Assembly (NCBI RefSeq): GCF_900100115.1
Contig: NZ_FNKL01000004.1
Location: 682,001-746,000 of the forward strand
Source of the DNA: Chryseobacterium soldanellicola
GTDB taxonomy: Bacteria > Bacteroidota > Bacteroidia > Flavobacteriales > Weeksellaceae
Direction of reading: 5' to 3'
Length of the DNA: 64,000 nucleotides
The position numbers were made by a program, and so were the translations under genes. Positions 51,230-59,160 of the stretch are shown here, in pieces. The notes under the pieces are model-generated. The model was not told the DNA's origin and did no database searches. It worked only from the letters and a program-made list of their open reading frames with translations. Each line of letters begins with the position of its first letter. Position 1 is the stretch's first letter.

Positions 51230-51759
51230 CCCTTTTCCGTCTTTAAATTATCAATATGTGCAAAATGATGATTACAATGCCACGCATAAGATGCAATATA
51301 ATATCTAAGATCGTGATCTTTTTCTTTTTCAGGATGATGAAAAGTTCGCTCAAGCTGTTTATTGGTAAGGCTTTTAAGTAAGGCAACCCATCTTTGGTGC
51401 GTTCCTTTGAGCATTCTCATGGCAGGTTTTACGGGCATATTGATGCTGTCCTGAAGCTCGGCCCATTTTGCTTCGTTGTAAGGTTTTATGGTAGGATTTT
51501 CTTCAGTTAAAGCTAATTTGAAACGAATGAAGCTATTGATATGACTGTCAGCAAGATGATTGACAACCTGTCTTACCGTCCAGCCGCCATCTCTGTAAGG
51601 TGTATCGAGCTGTTCATCTGTAAAATGTTCAATTAAATTTTTAAGCTTGCCCGGAAAATCTTTAATGATTTTAATGTTTTCATCTAATTTTGTATCACAA
51701 ATATTTTCAGGAGCTTCAAATTCTCCTATAGGAAATCTTTTTTTATCTAAATCATTCAT
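51223..51759 (-). CDS. YfiT-family bacillithiol transferase
   Basis: A 178-residue DinB-fold, zinc/nickel-binding protein: FPIGEFEAPENI at the start is a YfiT signature, and the metal ligands are His in RQVVNHLADSH (about 67) and WHCNHHFAHI (about 160-169). YfiT/BstA proteins transfer bacillithiol to electrophiles. Together with YtxJ it indicates that the organism makes bacillithiol. Confidence 0.88.
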   Translation of the reverse strand: MNDLDKKRFPIGEFEAPENICDTKLDENIKIIKDFPGKLKNLIEHFTDEQLDTPYRDGGWTVRQVVNHLADSHINSFIRFKLALTEENPTIKPYNEAKWAELQDSINMPVKPAMRMLKGTHQRWVALLKSLTNKQLERTFHHPEKEKDHDLRYYIASYAWHCNHHFAHIDNLKTEKGW

Positions 51760-52337
51760 TGTATACTATTGGTTAATAAGTTCTGTAAAATTATGGCATC
51801 TTTATCTTTCAGGTGATAAAGCAGTTTATTGTTGTAATTGTCTTGTTTTGAGTAGATCATGAAATAGTGATGATATTTTTTAATGGCTAAATCATCAAAC
51901 AATATTTCTTTTTTATTAAATTGAATTCTATCGTTTAAAATTGTGATGCCGGCAAGCTCAAAAGATTCCTTATTTTTTAATTTTTGAATATAAGAATTTA
52001 AAATTTCATTAAAATATTTTTCCCAAAGATGATTAATAATATCAACAAATAATTGATGTTTTTCACTTAATTTTCTTTTATAAAACAGTTTAAAGTAAAT
52101 TTTTGTTTCCGTATTGTCTTTATTTCTGATAAAAATCTGATATTCTCTTCCAATATAAAATTTGTATCCTTTAATAAAGTGAATTCCATACCGGATGCCT
52201 GCAATATTTTCTTTATTGATCGTGATAAAAGAATTTTTCCGATGGTCGTTATGGTCAAATTTTATAAAATTATCATCGATAATCAGTTGTCTTTTTCTGT
52301 TATCAAATAGGCCGCGAACAATCGTAAATTCTTTCAT
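51756..52337 (-). CDS. Uncharacterised protein heading the YfiT/YtxJ operon
   Basis: A 193-residue protein starting MKEFTIVRGLFDNRKRQLII at the ATG at 52337; a longer frame to 52463 is not preferred because it would run through a duplicated non-coding element. The N-terminal half is beta-rich (DDNFIKFDHNDHRKNSFITI, YKFYIGREYQIFIRN, TKIYFKLFYKR), like a PH-type fold, followed by one long helix (about 85-110) and a second beta part. I know of no function. It overlaps the YfiT gene by 4 bp (ATGA). Confidence 0.65.
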   Translation of the reverse strand: MKEFTIVRGLFDNRKRQLIIDDNFIKFDHNDHRKNSFITINKENIAGIRYGIHFIKGYKFYIGREYQIFIRNKDNTETKIYFKLFYKRKLSEKHQLFVDIINHLWEKYFNEILNSYIQKLKNKESFELAGITILNDRIQFNKKEILFDDLAIKKYHHYFMIYSKQDNYNNKLLYHLKDKDAIILQNLLTNSIQ

Positions 52338-52340
52338 AAA

Positions 52341-52421
52341 TGCCGTTTTGTCCGATATTTTATCTGAACAATGTTGAGTATAAGTTTCTGTAAATTTATC
52401 AAAAATCCGAGAATTTTGAAT
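52341..52421. repeat. Duplicated intergenic element, copy 1
   Basis: Starts TGCCGTTTTGTCCGATATTT and contains GAGTATAAGTTTCTG and TAAATTTATCAAAAAT. It matches 53852-53936 at most positions in the same orientation, 1.5 kb apart. Confidence 0.7.
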
Positions 52422-52445
52422 AAGTCTATTTAAACTAATTAAAAA

Positions 52446-52584
52446 TTTAACCACAAAAGTCATAAAAGATTAATAAATAAGTTTTTGAAATCTTTGATTT
52501 TCTTTTTGTGATCTTAATTATTTTCAAAATTTTAAAATTTCTTAAATGCTCTGATATTAATCTTTTATGACTTTTGTGGTTAAA
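52446..52584. repeat. 30-bp perfect inverted repeat
   Basis: The left arm 52446-52475 (core AACCACAAAAGTCATAAAAG) and right arm 52555-52584 are perfect complements with a 79-nt loop. The CCACAAAAGTCA word is, from memory, common in intergenic DNA of Chryseobacterium. Confidence 0.75.
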
Positions 52585-52589
52585 AAATA

Positions 52590-52622
52590 AAAAGCTCCAA
52601 ATCTATTAAAATTGAAGCTTTA
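52590..52622 (-). terminator. Terminator of the DEAD-box helicase gene
   Basis: On the minus strand AAGCTTCAA and TTGGAGCTT (one mismatch) flank an about 11-nt loop, followed by T5. It lies 17 bp after the helicase stop. Confidence 0.7.
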
Positions 52623-52638
52623 TATTTAAATTAATATG

Positions 52639-53781
52639 CTAATATCCGTGTAAATCAATATCTCCCGTTCTTTGTAAGGTCACCTTCTTCCCCATTTTCT
52701 TTTGGATCACTCTGAAATGTTGCAGCTCGTCATCCGTAAGAATATTAATGGCAGTTCCTTTTTCGCCGGCACGCCCCGTTCGGCCAATCCTGTGAATGTA
52801 GTCTAAAGGCGAACGCGGCAACTCATAATTGATGACACAAGGCAAGGATTCAATGTGAATACCACGGCCAATTAAATCTGTAGCAACCAAAATCTGAGCA
52901 CCGTTTACTTTAAATTCTTCCAGATTATTTTTACGGGCGCCTTGTGATTTCTGACTGTGAATGGCCACGGCTTTTATTTTATTCTTTTTCAGCTTTTCGA
53001 CTAAATTATCTGCAGATCTTGTTGACGAAACAAATATCAACGCTTTTTCAACCTTCTTTTCTTTAATTAAATAACGCAGAAACGGACCTTTATTTTCCGG
53101 GGAAACGTGATAAGCCAGTTGTTCGATATTATCAATTTCAACTTCTTCTTTTTTAATCTCGATCATCACAGGATTAATTGACAAACGTTCCTTCATTTCA
53201 GAAACTTTATCATTTAATGTGGCAGAAAACAGAGTTATTTGTTTCGCTACAGGCATCATAGCGAAAAGCTTATTCATTTCATCACCAAAGCCTAACTGAA
53301 ACATTTTATCGGCTTCATCAATCACCAAATGTTGGATTCCTGAAATACTTAAGGCATTATGATCAATCAAATCCAATAAACGGCCGGGAGTTGCAATAAG
53401 AACTTCTACCCCGAACATCCCTTTCATCTGTGGATTGATAGAAACGCCGCCATAAACAGCCATCGTACGGATCTCACGTTTCAGATTTTCTGTGAAAGCT
53501 CTGAAAACTTCATCAATCTGAATGGCCAGTTCGCGGGTAGGAACCAATATTAAAACCTGAACATTCCGGTCTTTTTTGACTTCAGCATGCTGTAATTTTT
53601 CTAAAATTGGCATTACAAAACAGGCTGTTTTTCCGGAACCTGTCTGTGCAATTCCCATCAGGTCTTTTCCTTGTAAAATAACGGGAATTGCCTGCTCCTG
53701 AATTGGAAACGGTTTTAGATAACCTAATTTTTTGACAGAACGAATAATATTGTGTGATAATCCTAAAGACTCAAATGACAT
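52639..53781 (-). CDS. DEAD-box RNA helicase (RhlE-like)
   Basis: A 380-residue ATP-dependent RNA helicase with the complete set: Q motif (GYLKPFPIQEQAIP), Walker A AQTGSGKT, PTRELA, TPGRLLD, DEAD, SAT, and HRIGRTGR. The tail after the core is only about 15 residues, so there is no RNA-binding extension. Such helicases act in ribosome assembly or mRNA decay. A -7 box TATCTTTG lies upstream on the minus strand (53808-53801). Confidence 0.93.
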   Translation of the reverse strand: MSFESLGLSHNIIRSVKKLGYLKPFPIQEQAIPVILQGKDLMGIAQTGSGKTACFVMPILEKLQHAEVKKDRNVQVLILVPTRELAIQIDEVFRAFTENLKREIRTMAVYGGVSINPQMKGMFGVEVLIATPGRLLDLIDHNALSISGIQHLVIDEADKMFQLGFGDEMNKLFAMMPVAKQITLFSATLNDKVSEMKERLSINPVMIEIKKEEVEIDNIEQLAYHVSPENKGPFLRYLIKEKKVEKALIFVSSTRSADNLVEKLKKNKIKAVAIHSQKSQGARKNNLEEFKVNGAQILVATDLIGRGIHIESLPCVINYELPRSPLDYIHRIGRTGRAGEKGTAINILTDDELQHFRVIQKKMGKKVTLQRTGDIDLHGY

Positions 53782-53800
53782 AAAAATACTTAATTTGCTG

Positions 53801-53808
53801 CAAAGATA
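53801..53808 (-). promoter_or_regulatory. -7 box of the DEAD-box gene
   Basis: TATCTTTG on the minus strand, predicting a transcript start near 53794 and a 13-nt leader. Confidence 0.5.
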
Positions 53809-53851
53809 AGCTATTGATATTTGGTTTTATCTTGTGAAATGAATTACAGAT

Positions 53852-53936
53852 TGCCGTTTTGTCCGATATTTTTATTTTGGACAAATTTTTGAGTATTAGT
53901 TTTTGTAAATTTATCAAAAATTCGATAATTCTTAAT
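53852..53936. repeat. Duplicated intergenic element, copy 2
   Basis: About 80% like copy 1 by eye. It contains TTTTGTCC (53857-53864) and GGACAAAT (53879-53886), an interrupted inverted repeat that could bind a regulator, and ends at the pncA start, so it may be the pncA promoter region. Confidence 0.6.
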
Positions 53937-54542
53937 ATGAAAAAAGCGTTAATAATCGTAGATGTGCAGAATGATTTTTGTGAAGGCGGTGCATTGGCAG
54001 TTCCCGGAGCAAATGAAGTGATTCCGTACATCAATCTTCTGATGGAAGAAAATGAATATGATCAAATAGTTTTAACACAGGACTGGCATCCTGCAAATCA
54101 TAAAAGTTTCGCCAGCAACAATGGCAAAAAGGTAGGAGAAAGCATTATTTTAAATGGTGTTCCGCAGTTTATGTGGCCTGATCACTGTATTCAGGATACT
54201 TTCGGAGCAGAATTCCATAAGGATCTGAACAGAGAAAAGGTAACTCACATTATTCAAAAAGGAAAAAATACGGAGATCGACAGCTACAGCGGCTTTCAGG
54301 ACAATAATCATTTTATGAAAACTGGTCTTGATGATTTCTTAAAATACCATGATATTCAGTTGGTTGAGATCGTAGGTTTAGCCTTAGATTATTGCGTGAA
54401 ATTCACCTGTACAGATGCCGTTGCCAACGGATATATCACATGTCTGCACTTCAACGGGACCCGCGCCGTGAATGTAAAACCGGATAACGGAAGAGATGCG
54501 ATTTATGAAATGATACAAAAAGGGGTGACGGTTTTAGGATAA
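53937..54542 (+). CDS. pncA: Nicotinamidase
   Basis: A 201-residue isochorismatase-fold amidase that converts nicotinamide to nicotinate for NAD salvage. The catalytic triad Asp9 (IIVDVQNDF), Lys108 (IIQKGKN) and Cys153 (LALDYCVKF) and the metal ligands Asp49, His51 and His55 (QDWHPANH) are all present at the spacing of known PncA. The start at 53937 matches family length; an in-frame start at 53859 adds unrelated residues encoded by the duplicated element. Confidence 0.95.
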   Translation: MKKALIIVDVQNDFCEGGALAVPGANEVIPYINLLMEENEYDQIVLTQDWHPANHKSFASNNGKKVGESIILNGVPQFMWPDHCIQDTFGAEFHKDLNREKVTHIIQKGKNTEIDSYSGFQDNNHFMKTGLDDFLKYHDIQLVEIVGLALDYCVKFTCTDAVANGYITCLHFNGTRAVNVKPDNGRDAIYEMIQKGVTVLG

Positions 54543-54593
54543 TTTCTAATTGAAAATTTATATAAGAGATTTTTCTTTAATTTGTATTAAAAA

Positions 54594-54631
54594 ACAAAAA
54601 AGACGTTGAAAATTATTCTACGTCTTTTTTA
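54594..54631 (+). terminator. Terminator of pncA
   Basis: AAAAAGACGT (54596-54605) pairs with ACGTCTTTTT (54620-54629) and a further T, between convergent genes. Confidence 0.85.
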
Positions 54632-54668
54632 TGTTTAAAATCCCCGAACACGCATCTCGCAACCCGTA

Positions 54669-55820
54669 TTAAAGCATTTTTAAGTTATTCACTTCAAGAT
54701 CCGTAAGGATTCTCCAGTGGCCTCTTTTGATATTTTTCTTTGTTAATCCGGCAAACATTACTCTGTCTAATGCTTCCACTTCATAACCTAATCTTTGGAA
54801 AATTCTTCTGATAACGCGGTTCCAGCCAATGTGGATCTCGATTCCGACCTCATTTTTAGGTTTTCCTTCGATGAATGAAATCTGATCAACTTTTGCCACC
54901 CCTTCATCTAAACGAATACCTTCAACAATCAGCTTCATGTCTTCATGCGTTAATTTTTTATCTAATGTTACATGATAAATCTTTTTCGCTTCAAATGACG
55001 GATGCGTTAATTTTTTCGTCATATGACCGTCATTTGTTAAAAGAATTACACCTGTTGTGGAACGGTCCAGCCTACCGACAGGAAAAACACGGTAAGGAGA
55101 TGCATTTGCTACCAAATCCATTACTGTTTTTCTTGCTTTATCGTCTTTCGTAGTAGAAATATAACCTTTTGGCTTGTTTAATAGTACATAAACCGGTTTT
55201 TCAGGAGTAATATTCTGTCCGTCAAAAACTACTTTGTCGATTTTCTGAACCTGATAGCCCATTTCGGTAACGACTTTTCCGTTTACTTCTACCAACCCTT
55301 GCGTGATCAGCTCATCAGCTTCTCTCCTGCTGCAAATTCCTGAATTGGCAATGTATTTATTTAAACGGATCGTATCTTTATGAATATCTTTTTCTATTTT
55401 ATTCAGTCTTCTTTTTTGCACGAAAGATTTTGCACCATCTTGATTTCTATCATCTCCACTTCCCTGTCTTCTTCCGTATTTTAAACTGCCTCTTTCATAC
55501 TTATCTCTGGTATCGAAGCTATTTGGTCTACTTCCGCCTCTTTTCGGAGCAGATTTTACGAATGGCTTTTTTTCTTCACCTGGATTAGTAATAAATGGCT
55601 CTTGATCAGTTTTCCCAAATTTCTTATCCATTCGGGCTTGATAACTTGTATCAGTACTTTTTCTAGAATCAGAATTTCTCTCTCCAGCCTTTGGAAATGG
55701 TTTTTTAAAAGGTTTTGATCCCGAAGAACCTCCAGGTTTTGACGCGCGAGAATTAACAGGATTATTTCTTGTTGAACTTCTTGGTTTTTTTGGTTTTCCT
55801 GAATTATTGTCTCTGCTCAT
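54669..55820 (-). CDS. 23S rRNA pseudouridine synthase, RluB type
   Basis: A 383-residue protein. Residues 1-145 are a low-complexity Ser/Lys/Arg/Pro/Gly-rich tail, an RNA-binding-like extension found in flavobacterial homologues. Then an S4 domain (about 151-196, RLNKYIANSGICSRREADELI) and the RsuA/RluB catalytic domain with Asp252 in PVGRLDRSTTGVILLTNDG. It should isomerise a uridine in helix 89 of 23S rRNA (E. coli U2605). -7 box TATCTTTG on the minus strand at 55842-55835. Confidence 0.9.
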   Translation of the reverse strand: MSRDNNSGKPKKPRSSTRNNPVNSRASKPGGSSGSKPFKKPFPKAGERNSDSRKSTDTSYQARMDKKFGKTDQEPFITNPGEEKKPFVKSAPKRGGSRPNSFDTRDKYERGSLKYGRRQGSGDDRNQDGAKSFVQKRRLNKIEKDIHKDTIRLNKYIANSGICSRREADELITQGLVEVNGKVVTEMGYQVQKIDKVVFDGQNITPEKPVYVLLNKPKGYISTTKDDKARKTVMDLVANASPYRVFPVGRLDRSTTGVILLTNDGHMTKKLTHPSFEAKKIYHVTLDKKLTHEDMKLIVEGIRLDEGVAKVDQISFIEGKPKNEVGIEIHIGWNRVIRRIFQRLGYEVEALDRVMFAGLTKKNIKRGHWRILTDLEVNNLKML

Positions 55821-55834
55821 GCTAAATATTTATG

Positions 55835-55842
55835 CAAAGATA
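55835..55842 (-). promoter_or_regulatory. -7 box of the pseudouridine synthase gene
   Basis: TATCTTTG on the minus strand, 15 bp from the ATG at 55820; very short leader. Faces the aroB promoter 33 bp away. Confidence 0.5.
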
Positions 55843-55874
55843 GTTAATTTAGTTACGAGTTAAAAATAAGAACA

Positions 55875-55882
55875 TAACTTTG
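55875..55882 (+). promoter_or_regulatory. -7 box of aroB
   Basis: TAACTTTG matches TAnnTTTG, with the transcript start near 55889. It overlaps the TTG at 55880 that could otherwise be read as a start, so the ATG at 55922 is preferred. Confidence 0.55.
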
Positions 55883-55921
55883 CAATATACTTTTACGATT
55901 AATCTTATAGAAATTCTGGAA

Positions 55922-56977
55922 ATGACAACAATAGTAGACGATAATTTTTCTCAGTTAAACGACTTTTTACACGGAAAAACTTTCAGTAAAATCTTTATTT
56001 TGGTTGATGAAAATACCCACGAATATTGTCTTCCGATCCTTTTAGGAAATCTGGAAACCGATCTCAGTTTTGAGATCCTGGAAATTGAAGCGGGTGAAGA
56101 AATGAAAAATATTCAGACTGCCAATCAGCTTTGGGAAATTTTAACTGAAATGCAGGCGGACAGAAAAGCATTAATTATCAATCTCGGCGGCGGCGTAATT
56201 ACGGATATGGGAGGTTTTGTGGCTTCTACTTATAAAAGAGGGATTCAGTTTATTAATATTCCGACAACGCTTTTATCGATGTGTGATGCGTCAATTGGCG
56301 GAAAAACAGGCATTGATTTAATGCATTATAAAAATATGGTGGGAACTTTCACCTTACCTGAAAAGATTTTTGTGTATCCTAAATTTTTGGAAACCCTTCC
56401 TTTTAAAGAATTGAGAAGCGGTTTTGCTGAAATGCTGAAACATGGCTTAATTGCTGATAAAAGCCATTGGGAAAACCTTACTGCCATTCAGAAGCTGGAT
56501 ATAGAAGGAATAATCCCGCATATCAAGACTTCAATGAATATTAAGCAAAATGTTGTGGAAAAAGATTTTCATGAAAAAAATATCAGAAAAACCCTGAATT
56601 TCGGTCATACGATCGGTCATGCAATTGAAAGCCTTTGCCTGGAACAGGGAAATCCGATCCTTCACGGAGAAGCGGTTGCCATGGGAATGATCTCTGAAAC
56701 GCATCTTGCCGTTCTTGAAGGATTGATTTCTCAGGAAGACGCACAAACTATTATTGAAAATATTCAGAGATATTATCCTTATTTAGATATCAGTGATTTT
56801 AATGATGAAGATATTTTCGGGCTATTATTTAATGATAAAAAGAATACGGACAGCAAAATCAACTTTTCACTGCTTTCAGGAATCGGCGAATGTACCTTTG
56901 ATTATCAATGCAGCCGTAAAAATATTTTAGAATCTTTAAATTTCTACAGAAAACTGAACGATTTTAATCTGAATTAG
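55922..56977 (+). CDS. aroB: 3-dehydroquinate synthase
   Basis: A 351-residue shikimate-pathway enzyme forming 3-dehydroquinate from DAHP. Seen: LGGGVITDMGGFVASTYKRGI (NAD), CDASIGGKTGID with the active-site Lys, and zinc ligands in FGHTIGHAIE and LHGEAVAMGM. Start by promoter position. Divergent from the pseudouridine synthase. Confidence 0.95.
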   Translation: MTTIVDDNFSQLNDFLHGKTFSKIFILVDENTHEYCLPILLGNLETDLSFEILEIEAGEEMKNIQTANQLWEILTEMQADRKALIINLGGGVITDMGGFVASTYKRGIQFINIPTTLLSMCDASIGGKTGIDLMHYKNMVGTFTLPEKIFVYPKFLETLPFKELRSGFAEMLKHGLIADKSHWENLTAIQKLDIEGIIPHIKTSMNIKQNVVEKDFHEKNIRKTLNFGHTIGHAIESLCLEQGNPILHGEAVAMGMISETHLAVLEGLISQEDAQTIIENIQRYYPYLDISDFNDEDIFGLLFNDKKNTDSKINFSLLSGIGECTFDYQCSRKNILESLNFYRKLNDFNLN

Positions 56978-57145
56978 CATTTTTATCCTCAAAAACTAAC
57001 TTTTTAATAGCTGCAAAAGAAAAATTTTTAAAAATTTAAACAAACATTTAATTAGTTTTATCCTATTGATTTACAATTAAATAAAAAGAAAACAATTTAT
57101 AAAAGCAGATGGTTTTGTTTATATTTTTCATTAGAAATTAAACTT

Positions 57146-57160
57146 TGGCAAACATTTTGA
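57146..57160 (+). promoter_or_regulatory. Sigma-54-like promoter of barrel gene 1
   Basis: TGGCA (57146-57150), 6 bp, TTGA (57157-57160): the -24/-12 spacing of sigma-54 promoters with the -12 GC changed to GA. The same layout precedes the two following paralogues. Confidence 0.5.
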
Positions 57161-57245
57161 AAGATACTCCACGTCAAACGGTAAAAAGTTTTGACGGAAT
57201 AGTAAAATTTAAAATTAAGAATAGTAAAATATTAAAATTAAAGTT

Positions 57246-57908
57246 ATGAAAAAGTTAATTTTAGGATTGGCAGTTACTGCAGGTTCATTAGCATTTGCTC
57301 AGACAACTACGACAACGACAACAACATCTTCTAGTGCAGTTAGATTCGGTATTAAAGGTGGAATGAACGTTTCTTCGCTATCAAATGATGCGGGTCTTGA
57401 TGATTCAAAATCTAAAATTGGTTTCAACGGAGGTGTATTTGCGAATATTCCTGTAGGAAGCTCATTTAGCGTACAGCCAGAGGTTTTGTATAACAATCTT
57501 GGGTCAAAAGTTACGCTTACAGATGTAACGACTCCTGGAGGTACAAATTACACGGCAGAATATGCGAGACATTTGGATTATATTTCGGTTCCTTTGATGT
57601 TCCAATATAACTTGGTGCCTAATTTTTATCTTGAAGCAGGTCCCGAATTCAGTTTTATGATTGATGCGAGAGATAAGTATAAAAGTACTAAAAACGGGAA
57701 TACAACCGGAGCTGAATCTTATAGCTTAGATAAAGATGATTTCAATACATTTAATTTTGGAATCGGAATTGGAGCAGGTTATTATTTCACGGATAATATT
57801 GGCTTAACAGCAAGATATGTTGCAGGAGCTACTGATATTTATAAAAATAATAACGGAGATGCTGTTAGAAATAACAATTTCCAGGTTGGTTTAGCATTTA
57901 AATTCTAA
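57246..57908 (+). CDS. Outer-membrane beta-barrel protein (paralogue 1)
   Basis: A 220-residue PorT-family/OmpW-like small barrel. Signal peptide 1-18 (ending AFAQ), then a Thr/Ser linker, then alternating beta strands: RFGIKGGMNVSSL, GFNGGVFANIPVGSSFSVQPEVLYNNLG, LDYISVPLMFQYNLVPNFYLEAGPEFSF, and the final strand NNFQVGLAFKF ending in Phe, as barrels do. The function is unknown. First of three tandem paralogues. Confidence 0.88.
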   Translation: MKKLILGLAVTAGSLAFAQTTTTTTTTSSSAVRFGIKGGMNVSSLSNDAGLDDSKSKIGFNGGVFANIPVGSSFSVQPEVLYNNLGSKVTLTDVTTPGGTNYTAEYARHLDYISVPLMFQYNLVPNFYLEAGPEFSFMIDARDKYKSTKNGNTTGAESYSLDKDDFNTFNFGIGIGAGYYFTDNIGLTARYVAGATDIYKNNNGDAVRNNNFQVGLAFKF

Positions 57909-57950
57909 GCGGACTATAACATTCAGTTAACAAATTTTATTTAATATAAG

Positions 57951-57980
57951 AAAGTCGGGTTTTTAATCCGGCTTTTTTTG
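57951..57980 (+). terminator. Terminator after barrel gene 1
   Basis: AAAGTCGGGTT pairs with AATCCGGCTTT (G-T pairs included) and T7 follows. Confidence 0.8.
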
Positions 57981-58140
57981 TTTTAATAATTAAAATAACT
58001 GATTTTAAAGTTTTTGATTGATTTTTTTCTTAAAATAACATGTTTTGTATTTTTAAATTAACAATTAAAAGGTGTTTTTATTGATAATATTATTAAAAAT
58101 AAATCTTTTTATTTAATGATAAGTATCATATTTGGGCTTT

Positions 58141-58155
58141 TGGCATATAATTTGA
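58141..58155 (+). promoter_or_regulatory. Sigma-54-like promoter of barrel gene 2
   Basis: TGGCA (58141-58145), 6 bp, TTGA (58152-58155); transcript start expected near 58166, 39 bp before the ATG. Confidence 0.5.
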
Positions 58156-58204
58156 AAATCCTTTTGAGTCAAACTTAAAAATTGACTTAAAAAGTAAAAC
58201 AATT

Positions 58205-58822
58205 ATGAAAAATTTAATTTTAGGAGTAGCATTGGTAGCTGGCTCATTCACATTTGCACAGAAAGCAACTTCAAAATCAATTACCTATGGTGTGAAAGCC
58301 GGATTAAATGTAGCTTCGGTTTCTAAAGATAACACATCTGACAGTCAGAGTTCAAAAGTAGGCTTCAATGTCGGAGCATTTGCCAACATTCCTGTTGCAA
58401 CCTCTTTTAGCGTTCAGCCTGAAGTTTTGTTTTCTCAATACGGCAGCAAGTATGATAAAAAAATATTAGGACATAAATTTTCTTACGCTAATAACTTAAA
58501 TTATATTGCAGTACCGGTTATGCTACAGTATAATGCACTTCCTAATCTTTATTTGGAAGCAGGCCCGGAATTCGGTTTTTTAGTGGGATCGAAAGTTAAG
58601 ATTAAAGATGAAACGGCTAATAACGTTCTTGCAGAAGGTAAAGCAGATGTAAAATCTTTCAACTTAGGACTAGGTCTGGGTGCAGGTTATTATTTTACTC
58701 AAAACATTGGAGTTACGGTAAGATATGTTGCCGGACTTACAGATATTCAAAAAACAAAGCCTGTAGGATCTGATTCAGTTAAAAATAATGTGTTTCAGGT
58801 AGGAGTCGCTTACAAATTTTAA
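58205..58822 (+). CDS. Outer-membrane beta-barrel protein (paralogue 2)
   Basis: A 205-residue barrel, signal 1-18 (ending FAQ). It shares with its neighbours YGVKAGLNVAS, GFNVGAFANIPVATSFSVQPEVLFSQYGS, LNYIAVPVMLQYNALPNLYLEAGPEFGF and GLGAGYYFTQNIGVTVRYVAGLTDI, with the last strand NVFQVGVAYKF. Loops differ from paralogue 1 in length and sequence, as expected for surface loops. A terminator follows, so each copy is its own transcript. Confidence 0.88.
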   Translation: MKNLILGVALVAGSFTFAQKATSKSITYGVKAGLNVASVSKDNTSDSQSSKVGFNVGAFANIPVATSFSVQPEVLFSQYGSKYDKKILGHKFSYANNLNYIAVPVMLQYNALPNLYLEAGPEFGFLVGSKVKIKDETANNVLAEGKADVKSFNLGLGLGAGYYFTQNIGVTVRYVAGLTDIQKTKPVGSDSVKNNVFQVGVAYKF

Positions 58823-58856
58823 TTAGACAGTTTTCAGATAACAAATTTAATTCAAT

Positions 58857-58888
58857 GAAAAGTCAGATATTTTTATCTGGCTTTTTTC
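58857..58888 (+). terminator. Terminator after barrel gene 2
   Basis: AAAAGTCAGATA pairs with TATCTGGCTTTT (one G-T pair), followed by T-run. Confidence 0.8.
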
Positions 58889-59079
58889 ATGTAAAAATAT
58901 ACTATTATTAAAATTAATGGAAATAAGCAATATTTAATTATTGATGAATGAATTAAAATAACAACACTCAGGCATTGAAAAATTTTACTATAAATAGCTG
59001 AATTTTAAGATTATTATTAAGTGAGATTTTCCCGTCAATGTCTATTTTATACAAGGTTAAACGTATAATATTTACTGTT

Positions 59080-59095
59080 TGGCAAGCATTTTGCA
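59080..59095 (+). promoter_or_regulatory. Sigma-54 promoter of barrel gene 3
   Basis: TGGCA (59080-59084), 6 bp, TTGCA (59091-59095): full match to the TGGCA-N6-TTGCA consensus, 66 bp before the ATG. Confidence 0.6.
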
Positions 59096-59160
59096 AAATA
59101 CACCAAGTCTGATTGAAAAATGAGACAGAAGTTTAATAGTAAAATTAAAAAAACAAAATT

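Larger units (their letters stand above)
52338..52638. other. Intergenic region with duplicated element and inverted repeat
   Basis: Contains copy 1 of an about 80-bp element (52341-52421, second copy at 53852-53936), a 30-bp perfect inverted repeat (52446-52475 / 52555-52584) and the terminator of the DEAD-box gene at its right end. No gene. Confidence 0.6.
58823..59160. other. Intergenic region between barrel genes 2 and 3
   Basis: 338 bp. Holds a terminator at 58857-58888 and a sigma-54-like promoter at 59080-59095. The rest is AT-rich with nothing recognised. Confidence 0.5.
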
